5,947 bases of DNA. It comes from an uncultured Ruminococcus sp. (GTDB lineage: Bacteria > Bacillota > Clostridia > Oscillospirales > Ruminococcaceae). Below, in pieces: positions 1 through 5,572 of the stretch. Under the pieces are notes generated by a model, which searched no databases, was not told the origin of the DNA, and was given only the letters and a program-made list of their open reading frames with translations. A program made the position numbers and the translations under genes. Position 1 is the first letter of the stretch, and the number at the start of each line of letters is the position of its first letter. The stretch lies in the NCBI GenBank assembly GCA_946544695.1, contig CAMNMO010000188.1, forward strand, positions 1-5,947, given 5' to 3'.

Positions 1-1126
1 CGAGAGCATACTTACAGATTACGGCTCGGGCATCATAGCAAACTTCCTGAGGATAGCAGGCATAGAAACAGCAGCACCCGAGGTAAGCGTGATACCCGAT
101 GCTGAGAGGACAGAGCTGAAACCTTACATCGCAAAGGTGGTAGACGGACAGCATCTGACCCGTGAAGAAGCAAGGAATGCCATGGACATAATCATGGGTG
201 ACAGGGCTACAAATGCACAGACAGCCGCCCTGCTCACCGCCATGAGAATGAACGTGGAGACCATAGATGAGATAACAGGCTGCGCCGAAGGCATGCGTGA
301 CAAGATGGCAAGAGTCCCGCACAACAGCGAGGTGCTGGAGATAGTTGGCACAGGCGGCGACCTGGCACAGAGCTTCAACATTTCAACCACATCTTCATTT
401 GTTGTCTCAGCAGTGGGTCAGGCAGTGGCTAAGCACGGCAACAGAAGCGTTTCTTCAAGGAGCGGAGCTGCTGATGTGCTGGAAGCGCTGGGCGTCAAGA
501 TAGCTTCGACACCCGAAAAGGCAGCTGCCTGCATCGATGAAGTGGGAGTATGCTTCCTGTTTGCGCAGAGCTATCACAAGGCTATGAGATTTGTGGGACC
601 TGTCAGAGCACAGAGCGGCATAAGAACCGTGTTCAACATACTGGGACCACTTGCAAATCCCGCCAATGCAGAATACAACGTCATCGGCGTTTACGAGGAA
701 AGGCTGATAGACATTGTGGCGAACGTGCTGAAAAATCTGGGTGTTAAACATTCGCTGGTGGTATACGGCAGTGACGGACTGGACGAGATATCCATTTCCG
801 CACCCACACACATCGCCGAGATAAACAACGGCGAGATATACAGGTTCACACTGACACCCGAGGACGTGGGTCTGACCACCGCAAAGAAAAAGGATATCGT
901 CGGCGGTGATGCACTGGAGAATGCAGCCATAACACTGGGGATACTCAAAGGTGAGATACAGGGTGCAAAAAGAGATATCGTGCTGTTCAATGCGGGCGCT
1001 GCGCTGTATGTCTGCGGCAAGGCTGACAACATCGAATCTGGCGTGAGACTTGCCCGTGAAGCCATCGACAGCGGTGCAGCACTGGAACAGCTCAACAAGC
1101 TGATAGAGTTCACAAACAGAGGTTGA
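1..1126 (+). CDS. trpGD: TrpGD fusion: anthranilate synthase component II / anthranilate phosphoribosyltransferase (5' partial)
   Basis: The reading frame is open from the left edge (first full codon at 2) to TGA at 1124-1126. The first residues, ESILTDYG...ANFL, match the end of the TrpG glutaminase domain. There the motif is HPES, so the first visible residue should be the Glu of the Cys-His-Glu triad. After a linker of about 20 residues the TrpD domain begins near ELKPYIAKVVDG. It carries GTGGD (347-361) and KHGNR (431-445) for PRPP and Mg binding, then SSRSGAADVLEALG, GIRTVFNILGPLANPA and the Mg-site stretch DGLDEIS. Its length, about 340 residues, is normal for TrpD. The glutaminase domain supplies ammonia to TrpE, and TrpD transfers phosphoribose from PRPP to anthranilate. 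A GTG at 89 could be taken as a start, but it lies inside the linker, has no clear ribosome binding site, and the TrpG signature is in frame upstream. The fusion call rests on only about 29 visible TrpG residues. Confidence 0.9.
   Translation, partial: ESILTDYGSGIIANFLRIAGIETAAPEVSVIPDAERTELKPYIAKVVDGQHLTREEARNAMDIIMGDRATNAQTAALLTAMRMNVETIDEITGCAEGMRDKMARVPHNSEVLEIVGTGGDLAQSFNISTTSSFVVSAVGQAVAKHGNRSVSSRSGAADVLEALGVKIASTPEKAAACIDEVGVCFLFAQSYHKAMRFVGPVRAQSGIRTVFNILGPLANPANAEYNVIGVYEERLIDIVANVLKNLGVKHSLVVYGSDGLDEISISAPTHIAEINNGEIYRFTLTPEDVGLTTAKKKDIVGGDALENAAITLGILKGEIQGAKRDIVLFNAGAALYVCGKADNIESGVRLAREAIDSGAALEQLNKLIEFTNRG
1118..1122 (+). promoter_or_regulatory. Ribosome binding site of trpC
   Basis: AGAGG lies 7 nt before the ATG at 1130, inside the last codons of trpGD. 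It supports this ATG as the trpC start and suggests translational coupling to trpGD. Confidence 0.65.
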
Positions 1127-1129
1127 GCC

Positions 1130-1918
1130 ATGATACTTGATGATATTGTTGCAAGGCGCAGGATACAGCTGAGCGGGGAGCAGGAAAAATGCCCCCTCAG
1201 CAAAATGCGGCGCAGGGCTGAGATACAGCTTTGCGAGCGCACTCCCCTATCGCTGGAAAAGGCGCTGAAAAAGGATACGCTTTCGTGTATCTGCGAGGTG
1301 AAGAAGGCTTCACCCAGCAAGGGGCTTATCCGTGAGGATTTCCGCCCTGTGGAATTTGCAAAGGAATATGAGGCGGCGGGTGCAAATGCCATAAGCTGCC
1401 TGACGGAAGAACATTATTTTCAGGGCAGTTCGCAGTATCTTGCGGATATACGCAAGGCGGTCAACATACCGATACTGCGCAAGGATTTTATATTCGATGA
1501 ATACCAGATATTTGAAGCTGCGGCGCTTGGCGCAGATGCGGTGCTGCTGATAGCAGCGGTGCTGGATATACCTGATTTTGACAGGCTTTTCAGACTGGCA
1601 AGAACGCTGGGGCTGAGCGTGCTGGGCGAGATGCATACCGTTGAAGAGATGCAATGCTACGCTCTCGACCGTGAGGAAATGGTCATCGGTGTGAACAATC
1701 GCAATTTAAAGACCTTCGAGGTCAGCCTTTATACAGTGGAAAAGCTGAGACCCTACGCACCCGAGGGTGCGGTGTTCGTATCGGAAAGCGGCATAAAGAC
1801 AAACGAAGATATGAAGATGGTGAGAAGTCTCGGGGCTGATGCGGTGCTTATCGGTGAGACGCTGATGCGCAGCGGGAGCATAACGGATACGCTGCATGAG
1901 CTGAGAGCAGGTGTTTGA
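1130..1918 (+). CDS. trpC: Indole-3-glycerol phosphate synthase
   Basis: TrpC decarboxylates and closes the ring of 1-(2-carboxyphenylamino)-1-deoxyribulose 5-phosphate to give indole-3-glycerol phosphate, a cytosolic step of tryptophan synthesis. The 262-residue protein is a complete single-domain (beta/alpha)8 enzyme of the usual length, with no TrpF domain fused to it. Visible signatures are EVKKASPSKG at residues 56-65 (catalytic Glu56 and Lys58), LRKDFI at 116-121 (catalytic Lys118), GEMH at 166-169 (Glu167, aligned with the Glu of the usual VEVH), GVNNRNL at 187-193 and SESGI at 218-222, then GADAVLIGETLM at the phosphate-binding end. All expected catalytic residues are present. It starts 3 nt after trpGD and is followed after 1 nt by the chorismate mutase remnant. 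Its alanine codons favour GCG far more than those of its neighbours. Family assignment is secure. Confidence 0.97.
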   Translation: MILDDIVARRRIQLSGEQEKCPLSKMRRRAEIQLCERTPLSLEKALKKDTLSCICEVKKASPSKGLIREDFRPVEFAKEYEAAGANAISCLTEEHYFQGSSQYLADIRKAVNIPILRKDFIFDEYQIFEAAALGADAVLLIAAVLDIPDFDRLFRLARTLGLSVLGEMHTVEEMQCYALDREEMVIGVNNRNLKTFEVSLYTVEKLRPYAPEGAVFVSESGIKTNEDMKMVRSLGADAVLIGETLMRSGSITDTLHELRAGV

Positions 1919-1919
1919 T

Positions 1920-2075
1920 ATGACAGCAAAGCAATGCGTCAGCCTGCAGGAAGTAAGGAACGAGATAGACCGTATCGACAGCGAGATGATAAGACTGCCG
2001 GCTGAACGGGGCGGATATGTCAGGCAGAAAGCCGCTGCCTTTGGGGCAAATGTTAACATGTTTTCCGCACGATGA
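1920..2075 (+). pseudogene. Truncated AroQ-type chorismate mutase remnant (51 codons)
   Basis: An ATG one base after the trpC stop, 6 nt downstream of a weak AGG core at 1909-1911, opens a 51-codon frame ending at TGA 2073-2075. Residues 9-30, beginning SLQEVRNEIDRID and ending LPAERGGYV at 26-34, resemble the first long helix of the type II chorismate mutase fold (CM_2), in particular the small PchB-like family with its AERGGYV(K/R)Q stretch. Arg13 and Arg30 fit the two substrate-binding arginines of helix 1. Likeness stops at about residue 41 (AAAF). The usual following Lys is Gly, and the loop and the remaining two helices, which complete the active site, are missing. Pro27 replaces a Leu expected in the helix (LLAER). 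The family is normally about 90-100 residues long, so this is probably a dead fragment. A small expressed peptide with a coupling role is a less likely alternative. Confidence 0.65.
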
Positions 2076-2119
2076 CAGATGGTTTTATATACGCTGAGAT
2101 GAATGAATTTAACGGAAAG

Positions 2120-2124
2120 AAGGA
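2120..2124 (+). promoter_or_regulatory. Ribosome binding site of trpB
   Basis: AAGGA lies 6 nt before the ATG at 2131, in a purine-rich run (AGAAGGAAA). Because no intact gene sits directly upstream, trpB has its own strong initiation site and does not depend on coupling. Confidence 0.75.
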
Positions 2125-2130
2125 AATAGA

Positions 2131-3321
2131 ATGAGCAAGATCGGACGCTTCGGAGATTTCGGCGGACAGTATATCCCCGAGACAGTCATGACTGCCGTAC
2201 ACGAACTGGAGGCAGCTTACGATAAATACAAGGACGACCCCGAATTCAACAGGGAGCTTAGAGAGCTTTACCGTGATTACGCAAACAGACCTTCGATGCT
2301 GTATTATGCAGAGAAGATGACTAAAGATCTTGGCGGTGCAAAGGTCTACATCAAGCGTGAGGATCTGAATCACACGGGCGCACACAAGATAAACAATGTT
2401 CTCGGTCAGCTGCTGCTGGCAAAGAAGATGGGCAAAAAGCGCATCATCGCTGAAACAGGTGCGGGTCAGCACGGCGTTGCGACTGCGACAGTCTGTGCAC
2501 TTATGGGACTTGAATGCGAGGTCTACATGGGTGCTACCGATATGGAAAGACAGTCGCTGAACGTTTACAGAATGAATCTGCTGGGCGCAAAGGTCACAGG
2601 CGTCAACAGCGGCACTGCAACACTGAAAGATGCCATAAACGAAGCTTTCCGTGACTGGTGCTCGAATATCGACACTACTTTCTACTGCATAGGTTCGGTA
2701 ATGGGTCCCCACCCATACCCTACAATGGTGCGTGATTTCCAGAAGATAATCGGTGAGGAGATCAAGGCACAGTTACAGGAACGTGAGGGCAGGCTGCCCG
2801 ATGCGGTAGTTGCATGCGTGGGCGGCGGTTCAAATGCGATGGGCGCTTTCTATGACTTTATAGGCGACAAGGACGTTCGCCTTATCGGTGCCGAGGCAGC
2901 GGGCAGAGGTGTTGACACACCCGAACATGCTGCAACTGTGGCTAAGGGCGACCTGGGGATATTCCACGGTATGAAGTCGTTGTTTTTACAGAACGAGTAC
3001 GGTCAGATAGACGAGGTATATTCCATATCAGCAGGACTTGATTACCCCGGCATCGGTCCCGAACATGCATACCTGCACTCGATCGGCAGAGCTGATTATA
3101 TGAGTATCACCGATGAAGAAGCTGTGCAGGCATTTGAGTATCTCTCAAAGACAGAGGGCATTATACCTGCCATCGAATCCGCACATGCTGTTGCTGCGGC
3201 AATGAAGATGATCCCCGAAATGGGCAAAGATCAGATAGTTGTTATAAACCTGTCGGGCAGAGGCGACAAGGACGTTTATTCGATAGCAAGATACAGAGGA
3301 GTTGAGTTAGATGAAAAATAG
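2131..3321 (+). CDS. trpB: Tryptophan synthase beta chain
   Basis: TrpB is the PLP-dependent subunit that condenses indole with L-serine to give L-tryptophan, working with TrpA in an alpha2-beta2 complex with an indole tunnel. The 396-residue protein has the normal length and all hallmarks: GRFGDFGGQYIPE near the N-terminus, REDLNHTGAHKINN with the PLP Schiff-base lysine at Lys86 (2386-2388), AETGAGQHG with catalytic Glu108, YCIGSVMGPHPYP at about 185-197, the PLP phosphate loop GGGSNAMG at 231-238, ISAGLDYPGIGPEHA, EGIIPAIESAHA with Glu349, and SGRGDKD with Ser375 near the C-terminus. The sequence fits the common TrpB1 type that partners with TrpA. It overlaps trpA by 11 nt, so the two subunits are probably made by coupled translation. 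Confidence 0.98.
   Translation: MSKIGRFGDFGGQYIPETVMTAVHELEAAYDKYKDDPEFNRELRELYRDYANRPSMLYYAEKMTKDLGGAKVYIKREDLNHTGAHKINNVLGQLLLAKKMGKKRIIAETGAGQHGVATATVCALMGLECEVYMGATDMERQSLNVYRMNLLGAKVTGVNSGTATLKDAINEAFRDWCSNIDTTFYCIGSVMGPHPYPTMVRDFQKIIGEEIKAQLQEREGRLPDAVVACVGGGSNAMGAFYDFIGDKDVRLIGAEAAGRGVDTPEHAATVAKGDLGIFHGMKSLFLQNEYGQIDEVYSISAGLDYPGIGPEHAYLHSIGRADYMSITDEEAVQAFEYLSKTEGIIPAIESAHAVAAAMKMIPEMGKDQIVVINLSGRGDKDVYSIARYRGVELDEK
3297..3301 (+). promoter_or_regulatory. Ribosome binding site of trpA
   Basis: AGGAG, inside a longer AGAGGAG, lies 9 nt before the ATG at 3311 and within the 3' end of trpB. It fixes the trpA start in the overlap with trpB. Confidence 0.75.
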
Positions 3322-4102
3322 GATAGACGAATGCTTTGAAAAGCTGAAAGCCGAAGGCAGAAAGGCGCTTGTGACCTTCGTGACCGCAGGCGACCCCGAC
3401 CTTGATACCACCGAAAAGCTTGTGCTGGAAATGTTCGACAAGGGTTCAGACCTCGTGGAGATAGGCGTGCCGTTTTCCGACCCGATAGCTGAGGGCGGCA
3501 CCATACAGCGTGCATCGCTGAGGGCGCTGAAAAACAAGACCAATCTCGACCAGATATTCTCGATGGTAAGCAGGCTGAGAGATGTTACCGAGAAGCCCAT
3601 ACTCCTTATGATGTACTTGAACACTGTTTTCCGTTACGGCACCGAAAGGTTTTTTGAGAACTGCAAGCGTGTGCAGATAGACGGCGTGATAATCCCCGAC
3701 ATGCCCTTTGAGGAGCGTGATGAGGTAAAGGAATATGCCGAGAAAACAGGTGTGAGGAGCATATATCTGGTAGCACCCACCTCAAAGGAACGTGTGAAGA
3801 TGATAGCTGAGGAATCAAAGGGATTTCTCTACATCGTATCATCACTGGGCGTTACAGGCACAAGGAACGAGATAAGCACCGATTTCAATGACCTGCTGGC
3901 ACCTCTCAAAGAGGGTGACTACTGCCCTGCATGCATAGGCTTCGGCATATCTGACGGTGAACAGGCAAGGAAGATGGTTTCCTACTGTGACGGCTGCATA
4001 ATCGGTTCAGCTATCGTAAATATAGTTGAAAAGTACGGAAAAGACAGCATCGGACCTGTCGGCGGATTCATTGAGAGCATAAGAGAAGCACTTGACGCAT
4101 AA
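3311..4102 (+). CDS. trpA: Tryptophan synthase alpha chain
   Basis: TrpA splits indole-3-glycerol phosphate into indole and glyceraldehyde 3-phosphate and passes the indole to TrpB. The 263-residue (beta/alpha)8 protein is full length. It shows FVTAGDPD at 23-30, DLVEIGVPFSDP at 47-58 with catalytic Glu50 (Glu49 in the Salmonella enzyme), DGVIIPDMPFEE at 124-135, YIVSSLGVTGTR at 174-185, and the phosphate-binding GFGIS (210-214) and IGSAIV (231-236). The second catalytic acid, Asp60 in the Salmonella enzyme within ADGP, is Glu61 here in AEGG (3491-3493). Glu at this place is, from memory, seen in some Firmicutes TrpA proteins; the Gly after it in place of Pro is less expected. It ends the operon, five bases before a hairpin terminator at 4107-4134. 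Confidence 0.97.
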   Translation: MKNRIDECFEKLKAEGRKALVTFVTAGDPDLDTTEKLVLEMFDKGSDLVEIGVPFSDPIAEGGTIQRASLRALKNKTNLDQIFSMVSRLRDVTEKPILLMMYLNTVFRYGTERFFENCKRVQIDGVIIPDMPFEERDEVKEYAEKTGVRSIYLVAPTSKERVKMIAEESKGFLYIVSSLGVTGTRNEISTDFNDLLAPLKEGDYCPACIGFGISDGEQARKMVSYCDGCIIGSAIVNIVEKYGKDSIGPVGGFIESIREALDA

Positions 4103-4106
4103 GATA

Positions 4107-4134
4107 AGCCCGTGAGTTTAAAAGCTCACGGGCT
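4107..4134. terminator. Hairpin terminator between convergent trpA and the small unknown gene
   Basis: Arms AGCCCGTGAG (4107-4116) and CTCACGGGCT (4125-4134) pair perfectly over 10 bp around an 8-nt loop. The hairpin sits 4 nt after the trpA stop and 4 nt after the stop of the opposing gene. On the + strand it is followed by the T-rich GTTGTTATTT. On the - strand it is followed by the weaker TATCTTAT. It probably ends both transcripts, more efficiently for the trp operon. Confidence 0.8.
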
Positions 4135-4138
4135 GTTG

Positions 4139-4483
4139 TTATTTCTCGCCGTTTTTATAGACAAATAATCTGTCATCATGCCATTCAAAATTACCGTAAA
4201 GCGGGTACGCCCTGCCGTTGCAGGCGGTTATGGTATCCTGCGCTTCAACGGAGAATTCACTGCCGAAACAATATGTTACAAGGCTTTTGTCAAACACTCT
4301 TGAAAATGCTTTTTGGGCAAACCTGCCTGTAACTACCGTCTTGCTGTCAGCGGGAAAAACTATCAGGTTCACTCTTTCATCTGACCCGAACTTACTGCCG
4401 ACCATTGCCAAAAACTTTGCGGGCAGATACTTCTTCATATCATGGGCGGGTATATTTTCCCTGACTGTCATTTTCATGGGCAT
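4139..4483 (-). CDS. Small unrecognised protein translated from the mnmA 3' end
   Basis: I do not recognise this protein of 112-114 residues. It has no signal peptide and no membrane segment, and looks like a compact soluble domain of mixed helix and strand. It has a lysine-rich helix-like segment near the N-terminus (HDMKKYLPAKFLAMVG), a hydrophobic strand NLIVFPADSK, then TVVTGRFAQKAFSRVF, TYCFGSEFSVEAQDT with one of its two cysteines, and a C-terminus with aromatic residues (YPLYGNFEWHDDRLFVY). The frame overlaps the end of mnmA. Two starts are plausible: ATG at 4483-4481 (10-nt overlap) or ATG at 4477-4475, which forms an ATGA overlap with the mnmA stop and has AGG 9 nt upstream. I slightly favour the second. 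The coupling to mnmA and the hairpin just past its stop suggest a real, co-transcribed gene, but nothing in the sequence shows its function. Confidence 0.7.
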   Translation of the reverse strand: MPMKMTVRENIPAHDMKKYLPAKFLAMVGSKFGSDERVNLIVFPADSKTVVTGRFAQKAFSRVFDKSLVTYCFGSEFSVEAQDTITACNGRAYPLYGNFEWHDDRLFVYKNGEK

Positions 4484-5556
4484 GCACCTGTTATCCTGCC
4501 GCCGCCCACAACATATTCACCGTCATAAAAGACCACAGCCTGTCCCTTTGAGACTGCCTTGTGGGGCTTATCAAATTCAACCCTGACTGTATTTTCGTCA
4601 ACAGGTATGACTGTGCAGGGTACTTCCTGCTGATGGTAACGGGTCTGTGCAGTACAGTGCAGTGGGGAAGTCAGTTTATCTACGGTGATGAAGTTCACCT
4701 CGTCAGCTGTAAGGGCTTTTGAACACAGCTGTTCGGAAGTGCCCATGACAAGGCGGTTGTTTGCCATGTCCTTATAGGTTACGAACAGCGGTTCGCTGTA
4801 CGATACGCCCACACCACGGCGCTGACCGATGGTATAGTTTATGAGACCCCTGTGCCGACCTAGCACAGTGCCGTCGGAAAGCACGATATCGCCTGCGGGC
4901 TGCTGCCCTGCCCTTGCGGTTATGAACGATGCATAGTCACCGTCGGGGATAAAGCAGATATCCTGCGAATCACGCTTATGTGCATTTATAAGACCGTTTG
5001 CTTCGGCAAGCGCACGTATCTCGGGCTTGCTCATATCGCCCACGGGGAACAGCGTGTGTGCCAGCTGATGCTGTGTCATTCCGTAAAGGACATAGCTCTG
5101 ATCCTTTGACCTGTCAGCTGAACGTTTCAACAGCCATCTTCCGCTGACTTCATCATAATGAGAGGTAACATAGTGACCTGTGGCGATATAGTCAAAGCCC
5201 AGCAGCTGTGCACGTTCAAGGAAACTGCCGAATTTCAGGTGCTTGTTGCATTCGATACAGGGGTTGGGCGTGCCGCCGTCAAGGTAGGTATCGACAAAAT
5301 CATCTATGACACGGGCTTTGAATTCGTCTGACATATTGAAAACATGGAAGTCGATGCCCAGTTTCAGTGCGACCAGCCTTGCGTCCTCAACATCACTGAG
5401 AGAACAGCAGGTCTTTTCCCTGACACCGATATCCTCATTGTCATACAGATGCATGGTGGCACCTGCGACCTCAAAGCCCTTATCGAGCAGCAGTTTTACC
5501 GCCGCAGAACTGTCCACACCGCCGCTCATAGCAGCGAGAACTCTTTTCTTATCCAT
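4474..5556 (-). CDS. mnmA: tRNA-specific 2-thiouridylase MnmA
   Basis: MnmA adenylates and thiolates U34 in tRNAs for Lys, Glu and Gln, giving the 2-thio part of mnm5s2U-type wobble bases. The 360-residue protein has the expected length. It opens with the ATP-binding PP-loop SGGVDSS at 11-17. NPCIECN holds the catalytic Cys100 (5257-5259), and TGHYV and SKDQSYVLYGM follow. RDSQDICFIPDGDY holds the second catalytic Cys201 (4954-4956), and NYTIGQRRGVGVS marks the central domain before the beta-barrel end. A longer frame begins at ATG 5595, 13 codons upstream. I chose ATG 5556-5554 because AAGGA lies 7 nt before it, the PP-loop then sits at the usual distance from the N-terminus, and the longer version would overlap the upstream gene. 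It follows the cysteine desulfurase gene by 16 nt, and that enzyme is the likely sulfur donor. Confidence 0.97.
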   Translation of the reverse strand: MDKKRVLAAMSGGVDSSAAVKLLLDKGFEVAGATMHLYDNEDIGVREKTCCSLSDVEDARLVALKLGIDFHVFNMSDEFKARVIDDFVDTYLDGGTPNPCIECNKHLKFGSFLERAQLLGFDYIATGHYVTSHYDEVSGRWLLKRSADRSKDQSYVLYGMTQHQLAHTLFPVGDMSKPEIRALAEANGLINAHKRDSQDICFIPDGDYASFITARAGQQPAGDIVLSDGTVLGRHRGLINYTIGQRRGVGVSYSEPLFVTYKDMANNRLVMGTSEQLCSKALTADEVNFITVDKLTSPLHCTAQTRYHQQEVPCTVIPVDENTVRVEFDKPHKAVSKGQAVVFYDGEYVVGGGRITGACP

Positions 5557-5563
5557 AATCAAT

Positions 5564-5568
5564 TCCTT
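5564..5568 (-). promoter_or_regulatory. Ribosome binding site of mnmA
   Basis: AAGGA on the - strand ends 7 nt before the ATG at 5556-5554, in the 16-nt gap after the desulfurase stop. It decides the mnmA start against the upstream in-frame ATG at 5595. Confidence 0.75.
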
Positions 5569-5572
5569 TATA

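Noticed and set aside
691..1392. Long antisense open frame (233 codons, - strand) across trpGD and trpC.
   Set aside because: It crosses two well-supported genes, its translation is rich in Ser, Ala and Leu and has no recognisable domain, and it has no convincing ribosome binding site. It is a by-product of codon choice on the + strand.
2050..2062. Palindromes ATGTTAACAT (2050-2059) and AACATGTT (2055-2062) just before the end of the chorismate mutase remnant, as a possible operator.
   Set aside because: They are short, do not extend beyond 10 bp, lie inside a reading frame and have no clear promoter beside them. Palindromes this short are expected by chance.
2053..2091. Possible internal promoter before trpB: TTAACA (2053-2058) with TATATA (2086-2091).
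   Set aside because: The spacing of 27 nt is too long for a normal sigma-A promoter, and no good pair of boxes with 16-18 nt spacing was found.
2072..2134. A 20-codon frame (ATG 2072 to TGA 2134) as the possible C-terminal tail of the broken chorismate mutase.
   Set aside because: The translation (FIYAEMNEF...) only loosely recalls the last helix of the CM_2 fold, and so few residues cannot support the claim. It overlaps the trpB start and ribosome binding site.
2053..2712. Antisense open frame (219 codons, - strand) opposite the start of trpB.
   Set aside because: It lies opposite the highly conserved TrpB coding sequence. Its cysteine- and histidine-rich translation shows no family signature.
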